Assembly: GCA_026984045.1 (NCBI GenBank)
Contig: JALSSV010000075.1
Location: 1-41,832, forward strand
Source: Chromatiales bacterium
GTDB taxonomy: Bacteria; Pseudomonadota; Gammaproteobacteria; UBA6429; Thiohalophilaceae
Reading direction: 5' to 3'
DNA: 41,832 bases
In this document: positions 18,860 through 27,065 of the stretch, one piece after another
Numbering within the stretch: the stretch's first letter is position 1
Layout: every line of letters starts with the position of its first letter
Notes under the pieces: generated by a model
The model's input: only the letters and a program-made list of their open reading frames with translations
Databases searched by the model: none
What the model was told of the DNA's origin: nothing
Made by a program: the position numbers and the translations under genes

Positions 18860-18878
18860 TCCCAAGCATTGTGCGTTT

Positions 18879-19043
18879 AACAGGCTGTTGAAAAAGCCCA
18901 TCCATGGGCTTTTTCAACCCGGGAACGGAAAACGCGGTTTCCCGTTCCCTTACATTTTCAATGACTTGACGTCATTGAAAATGGCGATGCATCCATGCAT
19001 CGCACACAGGCTGTCGAAAAACGGTGTTTTTCAACAGCCTGTT
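18879..19043. repeat. Five-hairpin palindromic element with 17-bp inverted ends (MITE-like)
   Basis: The ends are AACAGGCTGTTGAAAAA (18879-18895) and its exact complement (19027-19043). Inside, five hairpins follow one another with gaps of 0-4 bases: 18888-18917 (14 bp perfect), 18921-18949 (8 bp, one mismatch, 4 bp), 18953-18983 (13 bp perfect), 18984-19003 (9 bp perfect) and 19008-19040 (7 bp, one mismatch, 7 bp). A third copy of the end sequence begins at 19044. No protein is encoded. The first hairpin ends in CTTTTTC and could terminate the upstream gene. I read it as a non-autonomous mobile or structural repeat. Confidence 0.85.
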
Positions 19044-19120
19044 AACAGGCTGTTGAAAATAAGCGAGTCGTCGTGTCGACTTCTGTTGGGCCGGCGAATC
19101 GTGCAGCTCGTTCGGGCACC

Positions 19121-19232
19121 GCCCCGCAGGGAGGAGAGACCTTTCGGGACACGCCGTAAATACGTCCCTGTAGGCTCGACAGCCGCATCCCTGCGGCTGA
19201 CGGTCCCGAAACGTCTCTCCTCCCTCCGGGGC
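19121..19232. repeat. Long palindromic intergenic element, copy A
   Basis: Two 30-base arms (19121-19150 and 19203-19232) pair at 28 of 30 positions. The core between them contains GTAAATACGTCCCTGTAGGC and an inner hairpin CAGCCGCA-tccc-TGCGGCTG (19180-19199). The core is shared with the element at 30064-30227, while the arms differ. The copy lies in the 450-base leader of ffh, so it may be transcribed upstream of the SRP gene. Confidence 0.85.
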
Positions 19233-19311
19233 TCCGTGCCATTCAGCGCCGTCATGCCGGCCGATGGCACGGGAACACGTTTGAAGGCGGACAAAACGAT
19301 AGCGAGGCACC

Positions 19312-20667
19312 ATGTTTGACGGACTGACCGATCGCCTCGGCCAGACCCTGCGCAACCTGCGCGGCGTCGGCCGGCTCACCGAAGACAACATCAAGGACAC
19401 CCTGCGCGAGGTGCGCATGGCCCTGCTGGAGGCCGACGTGGCCCTGCCGGTGGTCAAGGAATTCACCGAACACGTGCGCCAGCGGGCGGTGGGCGAGGAG
19501 GTGCTCAAGAGCCTCTCGCCGGGCCAGGCCTTCGTCAAGATCGTCAACGACGAACTGGTGCGCCTCATGGGCGAGCACAACGATCGGCTCAACCTGGCCG
19601 TCACCCCGCCCGCGGTGATCCTCATGGCCGGCCTGCAGGGCTCGGGCAAGACCACCACCGTGGCCAAGCTGGCCCGCTGGCTGCGCGAGCGGGAGAAGAA
19701 GAAGGTCATGGTGGTCTCCGCTGACGTCTACCGGCCGGCCGCCATCGAGCAGCTGAAAACCGTGGCCGGCGAGGTGGGCGCCGAATTCCTGCCCAGTTCG
19801 CCCGACGAGCAGCCGGAAGCCATCGCCCGCCGGGCCCTGCAGGAGGCGAAGGTGAAGCACGCCGACGTGCTGATCGTCGACACTGCCGGGCGCCTGCACG
19901 TGGACGGCGAGATGATGGACGAGATCCGCGCCCTGCACGCCGTGCTGCAGCCGGCCGAGACCCTGTTCGTGGTCGACAGCATGACCGGCCAGGACGCCGC
20001 CAACACCGCCCGCGCCTTCGACGAGGCCCTGCCCCTGACCGGGGTGATCCTCACCAAGACCGACGGCGACGCCCGCGGCGGTGCCGCCCTGTCGATCCGC
20101 CAGATCACCGGCAAGCCCATCAAGTTCCTCGGCGTGGGCGAGAAGATGGCCGATCTGGAGCCCTTCCACCCGGATCGCATCGCCTCCCGGATCCTCGGCA
20201 TGGGCGACGTGGTCAGCCTGGTGGAGCAGGCCCAGCAGCACGTGGACCGGGCCAAGGCCGAGAAGCTGGCCACCAAGATCAAGAAGGGCAAGGGCTTCGA
20301 CCTCGAGGACTTCCGCGACCAGTTCCAGCAGCTCAAGAAGATGGGCGGCATGGCCAGCCTGCTCGACAAGCTGCCGGGCATGCCCAACCTCCCCAAGGGC
20401 GCCATGAACGCCGTCGACGACAAGCAGATCGCCCGTCTTGAAGCCATCATCAACTCCATGACCCCCGAGGAACGGCGTTTCCCCAACATCATCAAGGGTT
20501 CCCGCAAGCGCCGCATCGCCGCCGGCTCGGGCACCCAGGTACAGGACGTCAACCGCCTCCTCAAGCAGTTCACCCAGATGCAGAAGATGATGAAGAAAAT
20601 GGGCAAGGGCGGCATGGGCAAGATGCTGCGCAACATGAAGGGGCAGTTGCCGCCCGGATTCATGTAA
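19312..20667 (+). CDS. ffh: Signal recognition particle protein Ffh
   Basis: This is the 451-residue GTPase that binds 4.5S RNA and targets membrane proteins to FtsY. The N domain (about 1-85), the G domain with GLQGSGKTTT, DTAGRLHVD and TKTDGDARGG, and a methionine-rich M domain at the end (FTQMQKMMKKMGKGGMGKM) are all intact. Length agrees with E. coli Ffh (453). It heads the ffh-rpsP-rimM-trmD-rplS order, though rpsP has its own promoter. Confidence 0.97.
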   Translation: MFDGLTDRLGQTLRNLRGVGRLTEDNIKDTLREVRMALLEADVALPVVKEFTEHVRQRAVGEEVLKSLSPGQAFVKIVNDELVRLMGEHNDRLNLAVTPPAVILMAGLQGSGKTTTVAKLARWLREREKKKVMVVSADVYRPAAIEQLKTVAGEVGAEFLPSSPDEQPEAIARRALQEAKVKHADVLIVDTAGRLHVDGEMMDEIRALHAVLQPAETLFVVDSMTGQDAANTARAFDEALPLTGVILTKTDGDARGGAALSIRQITGKPIKFLGVGEKMADLEPFHPDRIASRILGMGDVVSLVEQAQQHVDRAKAEKLATKIKKGKGFDLEDFRDQFQQLKKMGGMASLLDKLPGMPNLPKGAMNAVDDKQIARLEAIINSMTPEERRFPNIIKGSRKRRIAAGSGTQVQDVNRLLKQFTQMQKMMKKMGKGGMGKMLRNMKGQLPPGFM

Positions 20668-20692
20668 CCCCGCGCCTATGGCGCGGGGTTAC
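20664..20692 (+). terminator. Hairpin overlapping the ffh stop codon
   Basis: GTAACCCCGCGCC (20664-20676), a three-base loop and the exact complement (20680-20692) form a 13-bp perfect stem that includes the ffh TAA. No U-tract follows, so it may stabilise the 3' end or act as an inefficient terminator. Confidence 0.6.
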
Positions 20693-21019
20693 AGGGCCGA
20701 GTGGCGAGGGACGAGTGGCGAGGTATTGTAAGTTGTTGATTTATGGGGTGTAGGAGCGGCGCCCCGCCGCGATTTCCGCCAAATCTTCGTACTATCCCAT
20801 GTCGAAGCCGCGCCCTTCGAAGCTTCTCGCCTCTCTGCGCCACCCTCCCCATCCGGGTTGCCACGCCCCGCTTTTCCTCGCCACTCGCCACTCGGCCCTC
20901 GCCCCTGCATTTACTTTTCCCCCAATTCCAGTAAAATGCGCCATCCTGTTTCTCCGGGCTGTCCGGCGGCGCGCCGTGACGGCCCGAATTCATTGGTCTG
21001 ACGAGGAATTGCAAACGGT
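20668..21019. repeat. Repeat island between ffh and rpsP
   Basis: After the ffh hairpin the gap contains AGGGCCGAGTGGCGAG (20693-20708) and its exact complement (20884-20899), with further partial pairing inward. Between them is a single copy of the REP-like GTAGGAGCGGCGCCC (20750-20773). The same units occur in the island at 14086-14442, so both belong to one dispersed family. No gene is visible. The rpsP promoter follows at the right end. Confidence 0.7.
20910..20937 (+). promoter_or_regulatory. Probable sigma-70 promoter of rpsP-rimM-trmD-rplS
   Basis: TTTACT (20910-20915) and TAAAAT (20932-20937) are separated by 16 bases, 82 bases upstream of the rpsP start. The spacing and hexamers fit a vegetative promoter. 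Confidence 0.55.
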
Positions 21020-21277
21020 ATGGTCACCATTCGCCTGACACGGGGCGGCGCCAAGAAGCGGCCCTTCTACCACATCGTGGTCACCGACAGCCGCAACCGC
21101 CGCGACGGTCGCTACATCGAGCGGGTCGGTTTCTTCAACCCGCTGGCCACCGAGAACGAAGTGCGCCTGAAGGTCGACACCGATCGCATCCAGCACTGGA
21201 TGGGGCTCGGTGCCAAGCCCTCCGAGCGGGTCAACAAGCTGCTGAAGGAGCAGGCCAAGGCCGCCTCGGCCGCCTGA
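21020..21277 (+). CDS. rpsP: 30S ribosomal protein S16
   Basis: The product has 85 residues and begins [21 protein letters not shown] with the conserved [16 protein letters not shown] segment. It binds 16S rRNA during 30S assembly. Length matches E. coli S16 (82). It is the first gene of the ribosomal/tRNA-modification operon. Confidence 0.98.
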   Translation: MVTIRLTRGGAKKRPFYHIVVTDSRNRRDGRYIERVGFFNPLATENEVRLKVDTDRIQHWMGLGAKPSERVNKLLKEQAKAASAA

Positions 21278-21321
21278 GCCCCTTGCGCAGCCGGAGCGGC
21301 CCGGCCGGCGACGACCGCGCC

Positions 21322-21846
21322 ATGACGCCCCCCGACGATATGCTGCTGCTGGGCCGGATCACCGGCGTCTCGGGGGTGCGCGGCTGGGTCAAGGTCCATT
21401 CGGACACCGATCCGCGGACCAACATCTTCAACTACTCGCCCTGGTACCTGCAGCACCAGGGCCGCTGGGAGGCCTTCGAGGTGCTCGAGGGCCGGCCCCA
21501 GGGCAAGACCCTCGTCGCCCGCTTGGCCGGGTTCGAGGATCGGGACGCGGCCATGCAGCTCGTCGGCCGGCCCGTCGCCATTCGCCGGGAGCAGTTGCCG
21601 GCGGCGGGCGAGAACGAATACTACTGGCACCAGCTCGTGGGCCTGGAGGTGTTCACGCCCGATGGCGTGGCCCTGGGCACGGTGACCGGCCTGCAGGAGA
21701 CCGGCGCCAACGACGTGCTGGTGCTGCGCGGCGAGCGCGACGGCAAGCCCTGCGAGCGCCTGATCCCGTGGCTGCCGGAGCAGGTGATCCGGGAAGTGGA
21801 TCTGAACGCCGGGCGCATCACGGCCGACTGGGATCCGGATTTTTGA
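21322..21846 (+). CDS. rimM: 16S rRNA-processing protein RimM
   Basis: RimM assists 30S maturation and contacts S19. From ATG 21322 it has 174 residues (E. coli 182). The N-terminal domain includes [20 protein letters not shown]; the C-terminal PRC-barrel has [13 protein letters not shown] and [14 protein letters not shown]. An in-frame TTG at 21283 and ATG at 21340 are alternatives; no start has a strong ribosome site. It sits 44 bases after rpsP and 9 bases before trmD. Confidence 0.93.
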   Translation: MTPPDDMLLLGRITGVSGVRGWVKVHSDTDPRTNIFNYSPWYLQHQGRWEAFEVLEGRPQGKTLVARLAGFEDRDAAMQLVGRPVAIRREQLPAAGENEYYWHQLVGLEVFTPDGVALGTVTGLQETGANDVLVLRGERDGKPCERLIPWLPEQVIREVDLNAGRITADWDPDF

Positions 21847-21855
21847 GGGGTGGTG

Positions 21856-22599
21856 ATGCGCATCGACGTGATCACCCTGTTTCCGGAGATGTTCCGGATC
21901 CTCACCGCTCACGGCATCACCGGGCGGGCGGTGGCGCGGGGCCTGCTGGAGGTGGCGACCTGGAACCCCCGGGACTACACCACCGACCGGCACCGCACCG
22001 TGGACGACCGGCCCTACGGCGGCGGCCCCGGCATGGTGATGCGGTACGAGCCGCTGCGCGCGGCCATCGAGGTGGCCCGGGCGGCCGCCGCGCCGGGGGC
22101 GAAGCTGGCCTATCTCTCCCCCCAGGGGCGGCGGCTGGACCAGCGGGGGCTGGAGGAACTGCGCCGGCGGGAAGGCCTGATCCTGCTCTGCGGCCGCTAC
22201 GAGGGAATCGACGAGCGCCTTATCGAGGCCGAGGTGGACGAGGAGTGGTCCATCGGCGACTACGTCCTCTCCGGGGGGGAGTTGCCGGCGATGGTGATCA
22301 TCGACGGCCTCACCCGGCTGCTGCCGGGGGCGCTGGGCCACGAAGACTCGGCCGCGGAGGATTCCTTCGTCGCCGGGCTGCTGGACCACCCGCACTACAC
22401 CCGGCCGGAGGTCGTCGCCGGGCGGGAAGTGCCGGCGGTGCTGCGCAGTGGCGATCACGCGGCCATCCGCCGCTGGCGGCTCAAGCAGGCCCTGGGCCGC
22501 ACCTGGCTGCGGCGGCCGGATCTGCTGGCCGAGCTGCAGCTGAGCGACGAACAGCGCGAGCTGCTCGCGGAATTCATCCACGAGCAGCCGAACGATTGA
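21856..22599 (+). CDS. trmD: tRNA (guanine-N1-)-methyltransferase TrmD
   Basis: TrmD makes m1G37 in tRNAs with G36-G37 and is normally essential. From ATG 21856, five bases after GAGGGG, it has 247 residues; GTG codons at 21850 and 21853 are in frame but less likely. The trefoil-knot SPOUT motifs are present: [12 protein letters not shown] at the start, [26 protein letters not shown] and [11 protein letters not shown]. Confidence 0.97.
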   Translation: MRIDVITLFPEMFRILTAHGITGRAVARGLLEVATWNPRDYTTDRHRTVDDRPYGGGPGMVMRYEPLRAAIEVARAAAAPGAKLAYLSPQGRRLDQRGLEELRRREGLILLCGRYEGIDERLIEAEVDEEWSIGDYVLSGGELPAMVIIDGLTRLLPGALGHEDSAAEDSFVAGLLDHPHYTRPEVVAGREVPAVLRSGDHAAIRRWRLKQALGRTWLRRPDLLAELQLSDEQRELLAEFIHEQPND

Positions 22600-22634
22600 A
22601 CACGAACACCAGCGACATGCGTGGGAGCAAAACC

Positions 22635-22985
22635 ATGAGCAACATCATCGATCAACTCGAAGCGGAACAGATGAAGGACGTGCCGGCCTTCGCCCCCGGC
22701 GACACCGTGGTGGTCCAGGTGAAGGTGAAGGAAGGCAACCGCGAGCGTCTGCAGGCCTTCGAAGGCGTGGTCATCGCCAAGCGCAACCGCGGCCTCAACT
22801 CCTCCTTCACTGTGCGCAAGATCTCCCACGGCGAGGGCGTGGAGCGCGTGTTCCAGACCCACAGCCCGGCAGTTGCCGAGATCAAGGTCAAGCGCCGTGG
22901 CGACGTGCGCCGGGCCAAGCTCTACTACCTGCGCGAGCGCACCGGCAAGGCCGCCCGCATCAAGGAAAAGCTGGCCAGCCGCTGA
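22635..22985 (+). CDS. rplS: 50S ribosomal protein L19
   Basis: The product has 116 residues (E. coli 115). It begins [13 protein letters not shown] and contains [22 protein letters not shown] and [21 protein letters not shown] upstream serves ATG 22635. A longer frame opening at 21768 lies over trmD and is not used. It closes the conserved operon. Confidence 0.98.
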   Translation: MSNIIDQLEAEQMKDVPAFAPGDTVVVQVKVKEGNRERLQAFEGVVIAKRNRGLNSSFTVRKISHGEGVERVFQTHSPAVAEIKVKRRGDVRRAKLYYLRERTGKAARIKEKLASR

Positions 22986-23002
22986 GCGGGCCCCGTCCCG
23001 CC

Positions 23003-24937
23003 ATGTCCGGCGCCGGGCGTCGCAAGCCAGCGGGCAGGCTCGTATCGGGCCTGCCCGTTTTCGTGTGCGCGGCGCTGCTGCCGCTGGCCACGGCGCTGGG
23101 CGCAAACCCTTCCGACCCGGCCGGCGCAAGTGCCGCCTCCCCCGCGCCCGCGGCGCACAGGCCGGACCCGGCCCTGGCCGAGGTCCGGTCCCTGGCCGAA
23201 ACCGGCACCCCGCAGCTCGCCCTGCGCACCCTCGACCGTCTCCAGCCTCCGCCTGCCCGCGATCCCGAGGCGTGGATGGCCTGGGAACGCCTGCGCATCG
23301 CCATCCTGCGCGACACCCGGAACTGGGCCGGCATCGCCGCCCGGCTGGCCAGCCTGCCCGCGGATCTGCCGGCGGAGTTCGTCCTCTGGGCCCGCACCGC
23401 CCGCGCCGAGGCCCTCTCCCGTGGTGGCCGGCCGCGCGAGGCGCTTGCCCTGTTGCGGGGACTGATCTGGCAGGCGCCCGCGGATACGGCCAGCGCCGAA
23501 CGCCTGCAACGCTGGCGGCGCCTGATCCTGGAAGCCTACCTCGCCGCCGGCCTGGCCGAGGATGCCCGCCTCGCGGCCCTGCGGCACTTTCGCGACTATC
23601 CCGAGCACGGTCTCGAAGACCGGCTGCTGCGGGCCCGCATCGCCCTCAGTGCCGGCCGCCCCGACGAGGCCATGGAGCGCCTGGCCGGCGACACCGCCGA
23701 TCCCCGCGCCGGCATGCTCTACCTGCTGGCCCAGTTGCGCTCCGGCCAGCGTCCGGCGCGCAAGGTGATGCAGGCCGGGCTGCGCCAGATGCGCGGCAAG
23801 TGGGCCGACGAGCGGCTCAAGATCTACCTGTGGGCAGTGGTGGCCGAGGCGGCCCGCCAGGCCGGCGACCGGGCCACCACCGCGCTGGCGCTGGAGAACG
23901 TGATTGCCGCCGGCGAGAAGACCCCGCTGCCGGAAGGCCTGTTCGACTTCACCCCCGACAGTCTCTGGCAGGCCTACCGCGACTACGCGGTGCAGGTGGG
24001 CAACCGCGAGCAATACCTCATCGGCGAGGACGGCCCCTGGTTCGAGAAGGCCGGGAAGATCGCCGCCAAGCTGCCGGTGCAGTCCCGGGCCCTGTATGCC
24101 CTGCTGCTGTTCGAAAGCCAGAGCGAGGCGGATCGCAACCGCGCCGCCCTGCGCTTCGTGCTCTCGGCCCGCGAGCGGCCCCGGGGCGGCGTGATGCTGC
24201 AGCGGCTGTTCCTCGAATCGCGCCACTTCGCCGATTACCGGACCATCCCGCCCGGCGCCCGTTACGTGCTGGCCGACGTGGCCCTGCGCCGGGGCGACAT
24301 CCGCCGCGCCTCGGCCCTGATGGCCACCCTGGACGCGCCGCCGGAAGGGACCGATCCCTTCTTCTGGCACCTGCGCCGGGCGCGGATCTTCGTGCTCGGC
24401 GGCGATGCCGGGCGCGGCGCCCGGGCGCTGCAAGCCCTGCTGGCCGCCACCGCCGCGCCGACCCGGGAACAGCTCGACCGCCTGCTGCAGGTGGTCTTTG
24501 ATCTGCAGACCGTGCAGGCCCATGATGCCGCCTACCAATTGTTCGAACAGGTGATGGTGCGGGCACCGGACGACAAGCTGCGCCGCGAGCTGTATTACTG
24601 GATGGCCGAGTCGCGCAAGGCGCAGCACCGCTACGCCGAAGCGGCCCGGCTGTATCTGAAGTCGGCCAACTTCCCCGAGCCGGGCGCCATGGATCCCTGG
24701 GGCCAGACGGCCCGTTACCAGGCCGCCGACGCCCTCGGCCAGGCCGGCCTGGTGAGCGATGCCCGCAATCTCTTCCGCCGGCTGCTCAAGGTCACCAAGG
24801 AGCCCGGCCGCCGCGCCCTGCTGCAGCGGCAGCTGCAGAAACTCCTGCTGCTGAGACAGGTGCGGGGAAACGCAGGAGGGGACGCGGCCGGCGCGCAGGG
24901 CAGCTCGAGCAAGGCGGCGCCGCCGGCTACTGAATGA
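23003..24937 (+). CDS. Exported TPR-rich protein of unknown function
   Basis: This 644-residue protein starts with a possible signal peptide or anchor (RLVSGLPVFVCAALLPLATALGA, about 12-34). The remainder is almost all helical, with many A/L/R-rich repeat-like pairs such as GRPREALALLRGL, AGLAEDARLAAL, QHRYAEAARLYLKSA and AGLVSDARNLFRRLLK, consistent with degenerate tetratricopeptide repeats. It starts 17 bases after rplS, so it may be read from the ribosomal operon. Its end overlaps the convergent FliL-like gene by 11 bases. I do not recognise the family; a scaffold role in the envelope is a guess. Confidence 0.72.
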   Translation: MSGAGRRKPAGRLVSGLPVFVCAALLPLATALGANPSDPAGASAASPAPAAHRPDPALAEVRSLAETGTPQLALRTLDRLQPPPARDPEAWMAWERLRIAILRDTRNWAGIAARLASLPADLPAEFVLWARTARAEALSRGGRPREALALLRGLIWQAPADTASAERLQRWRRLILEAYLAAGLAEDARLAALRHFRDYPEHGLEDRLLRARIALSAGRPDEAMERLAGDTADPRAGMLYLLAQLRSGQRPARKVMQAGLRQMRGKWADERLKIYLWAVVAEAARQAGDRATTALALENVIAAGEKTPLPEGLFDFTPDSLWQAYRDYAVQVGNREQYLIGEDGPWFEKAGKIAAKLPVQSRALYALLLFESQSEADRNRAALRFVLSARERPRGGVMLQRLFLESRHFADYRTIPPGARYVLADVALRRGDIRRASALMATLDAPPEGTDPFFWHLRRARIFVLGGDAGRGARALQALLAATAAPTREQLDRLLQVVFDLQTVQAHDAAYQLFEQVMVRAPDDKLRRELYYWMAESRKAQHRYAEAARLYLKSANFPEPGAMDPWGQTARYQAADALGQAGLVSDARNLFRRLLKVTKEPGRRALLQRQLQKLLLLRQVRGNAGGDAAGAQGSSSKAAPPATE

Positions 24938-25334
24938 TGAGCCCCGTGAAGTACAGCGCCTCGATGCCCTTGGTGCCGGCGTTCTCCTCCAGCACCTTCT
25001 GCACGGCCTCCAGCGCTTCCTGACGCAGCTTTTCCTTGCCCTGCACGGTACGCACCGCCTTCACTTCCTGCCCCGAGAGCAGCAGCACCAGGCTGTGACG
25101 GATGGCGGGCATGTGTTCCTCGATGAGTCCCGCGGCCTCGGGACCGGCCAGTTTCACCTGGATGTCCACCTGCATGTGATGGACTTCCTCGCCATCGTTC
25201 ACGTTGACGACGAAAGGCGGTTTCAGCGGCAGATAGGCGCTGCTGCCGCCACTGCCGCCCTCGGCGCTGGCGGCCGCCGGACCGAAGGGGACAAGAGTGA
25301 GCAGAAGGCAGGCGAAGAGCAGGCGTCGGGACAT
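24927..25334 (-). CDS. FliL-family protein with a cleavable-looking signal peptide
   Basis: This is a 135-residue protein. ATG 25334 gives the leader MSRRLLFACLLLTLVPFGPAAASA, which looks like a signal peptide; the longer frame to 25415 would overlap the divergent ogt gene. The mature part matches the FliL domain: YLPLKPPFVVNVND near the start, HHMQVDIQVKL, IRHSLVLLLSGQEVKAVRTVQGKEKLRQEALEAVQ and a final GIEALYFTGLIIQ. Classical FliL has an uncleaved anchor and works at the flagellar stator; here no flagellar gene is nearby, so this is a stand-alone paralogue. It is divergent from ogt. Confidence 0.8.
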   Translation of the reverse strand: MSRRLLFACLLLTLVPFGPAAASAEGGSGGSSAYLPLKPPFVVNVNDGEEVHHMQVDIQVKLAGPEAAGLIEEHMPAIRHSLVLLLSGQEVKAVRTVQGKEKLRQEALEAVQKVLEENAGTKGIEALYFTGLIIQ

Positions 25335-25413
25335 GGCGTATTCTCCGTGGCGGGTTGCTCTTCCTATCGGCGCGCCATGGCAAAGGTTTAGGCGAGAGTG
25401 ATAGGGTAGTGCC

Positions 25414-25902
25414 ATGCAGGAGAATGTCGAACGGTATTATTGCCGCACCGTCCTTGGCCGCATCGCGTTCACCCTGCGGGACGGGCGGTTGGCGGCTATC
25501 GACTTGCCGGGCGCCGGTGAGGCGGGCGACGCGATGCCGGTCGTAGAGGGCTTGGCCACCGAGGTGGCGCGCCAGCTCGAGGCCTGGGCGGCGGATCCGC
25601 GCTTCGTCTTCTCGTTGCCCCTGGCTCCGGCGGGAACCCCCTTCCAGCGACGGGTCTGGCGGGCCCTGCGGGCCATCCCGCCCGGCGAGGTGCGCACCTA
25701 CGGCGAGCTGGCCCGCCAGCTCGGCAGCAGCGCCCGGGCCGTGGGCGGCGCCTGCCGGGCCAATCCCCTGCCGCTGGTGGTGCCCTGCCACCGGGTGGTG
25801 GCGGCCGGCGGCCCGGGCGGCTTCGCCGGGCGCACGCAGGGGGCGGCGCTGGCGCTGAAACGGCGCCTGCTGGCGCGCGAAGGGGTGAGGCTGGAGACAT
25901 GA
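25414..25902 (+). CDS. ogt: Methylated-DNA--protein-cysteine S-methyltransferase
   Basis: This single-use repair protein removes O6-alkyl groups from guanine. It has 162 residues, the usual size for Ogt. The active-site PCHRVV with LPLVVPCHRVVAAGG, the helix-turn-helix with GEVRTYGELARQLGSSARAVGGACRANPL and the C-terminal FAGRTQGAALALKRRLLAREG are intact. Its stop overlaps the ATG of xerD by four bases (ATGA), so the two are translationally coupled. Confidence 0.92.
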   Translation: MQENVERYYCRTVLGRIAFTLRDGRLAAIDLPGAGEAGDAMPVVEGLATEVARQLEAWAADPRFVFSLPLAPAGTPFQRRVWRALRAIPPGEVRTYGELARQLGSSARAVGGACRANPLPLVVPCHRVVAAGGPGGFAGRTQGAALALKRRLLAREGVRLET

Positions 25903-26807
25903 ACGACCCGGCGGTGGAGGGCGATCCGCTCATCGAACCCTTTCTCGATGCCCTGTGGATGGAGCGCGGGCTGAGCGAGAACACCCTGGCCGCCTATCGC
26001 AGCGATCTGCTCGGCTTCGCCCGCGCCCTGCGCGAGGCGGGCATCGACGATCTGGCCCGGGTGACCCGGGCCGACATCCAGGCCCACCTGGCCCGGCGCC
26101 TGGAGGCCGGTGCCCGGCCACGCAGCACCGCGCGGCTGCTGTCCACCCTGCGGCGTTTCTATGCCTGGCTGCGGCGCACCGGGCGCATCGGCGAGGATCC
26201 CGTGGCGCTGATCGAAACCCCGAAGCTGGGCCGGCCCCTGCCCGAGACCCTCAGCGAAACCGAGGTGGAGGCCCTGCTGGCGGCGCCCGACGTGGCCACC
26301 CCCCTCGGCCTGCGCGATCGCGCCATGCTCGAGGTGATCTATGCCAGCGGCCTGCGGGTCTCGGAACTGGTGGGCCTGCTGCCGGGCCAGGTGAACCTGC
26401 AACAGGGGCTGGTGCGGATCCGGGGCAAGGGCAGCAAGGAGCGGCTGGTGCCCCTGGGGGAGGTGGCCCAGGACTGGCTGGTGCGCTACGTGCGCGAAGC
26501 CCGCTCGGCGCTGCTCGGCCAGCGGGAGGCGGAGACCCTGTTTCTCTCCAACCGGGGCACGCCCCTCACCCGCCAGGCCTTCTGGTACCGCATCAAGGCC
26601 CACGCCGCGGCCGCGGGCATCCACAAGCCCCTTTCGCCCCATACCCTGCGCCACGCCTTCGCCACCCACCTGCTCAATCACGGCGCCGATCTGCGGGTGG
26701 TGCAGATGCTGCTCGGCCACAGCGATCTCTCCACCACCCAGATCTACACCCACGTGGCCCGCGCCCGCCTGCAGGAACTCCACGCCCGGCATCATCCGCG
26801 GGGGTGA
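25899..26807 (+). CDS. xerD: Tyrosine recombinase XerD
   Basis: This 302-residue recombinase acts with XerC at dif to resolve chromosome dimers. An N-terminal SAM-like core-binding domain (about 10-100, GLSENTLAAYRSDL) precedes the catalytic domain with Arg 153 (SGLRVSEL), Lys about 177 (GKGSKER), His 248 and Arg 251 (HTLRHAFATHLL), His 274 (LLGHSDLSTT) and the nucleophile Tyr 283 (QIYTHV). Length matches E. coli XerD (298). The xerD-dsbC order is conserved in relatives. Confidence 0.94.
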   Translation: MNDPAVEGDPLIEPFLDALWMERGLSENTLAAYRSDLLGFARALREAGIDDLARVTRADIQAHLARRLEAGARPRSTARLLSTLRRFYAWLRRTGRIGEDPVALIETPKLGRPLPETLSETEVEALLAAPDVATPLGLRDRAMLEVIYASGLRVSELVGLLPGQVNLQQGLVRIRGKGSKERLVPLGEVAQDWLVRYVREARSALLGQREAETLFLSNRGTPLTRQAFWYRIKAHAAAAGIHKPLSPHTLRHAFATHLLNHGADLRVVQMLLGHSDLSTTQIYTHVARARLQELHARHHPRG

Positions 26808-26837
26808 GGGACGGTGTTGGGCTGGAGGGGAAGGGAA

Positions 26838-26870
26838 CACGGAGGACACGGAGGCACGGAGGTCACGGAG
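26838..26870 (+). repeat. Short tandem repeat of CACGGAG units
   Basis: CACGGAG occurs at 26838, 26847, 26855 and 26864, giving periods of 9, 8 and 9 bases. It lies just after xerD in the gap before dsbC. The design resembles the CGCAAAG-unit repeat at 14100-14140. Confidence 0.7.
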
Positions 26871-27011
26871 AGATGAATGGGTCGGCAAGCATCGCAGGTC
26901 GGCTCAAGCGCAGTGGAGCCGCCAGGCCGGGCAGAGCGTTTTCCTCACGTCCGGCCCCGTCGGGAACCACGGCAACGGCCGGCGGTCACACTTTTCAAGC
27001 AGGGCCTGCCG

Positions 27012-27017
27012 TATAAT
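27012..27017 (+). promoter_or_regulatory. Consensus -10 element for dsbC
   Basis: A perfect TATAAT lies 48 bases before the dsbC ATG. The -35 region (CACTTTT about 17 bases upstream) is weak. It suggests dsbC has its own promoter despite following xerD. Confidence 0.5.
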
Positions 27018-27065
27018 GGCTAGCCATTTCCCTCTTACCGAACAGCCCCCGAGGTCATCCGTATC

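Noticed and set aside
18855-18860. TATAAT at the end of the phosphodiesterase gene as the ffh promoter
   Set aside because: No -35 at suitable spacing, it overlaps the stop codon and lies 450 bases from ffh behind several hairpins.
18879-19060. CRISPR array
   Set aside because: The repeats are hairpins of different sequence with no regular repeat-spacer pattern and no cas genes nearby.
19031-19294. Small ORFs across the palindromic element before ffh
   Set aside because: They arise from the palindrome on both strands and have no ribosome sites; the DNA pattern explains them.
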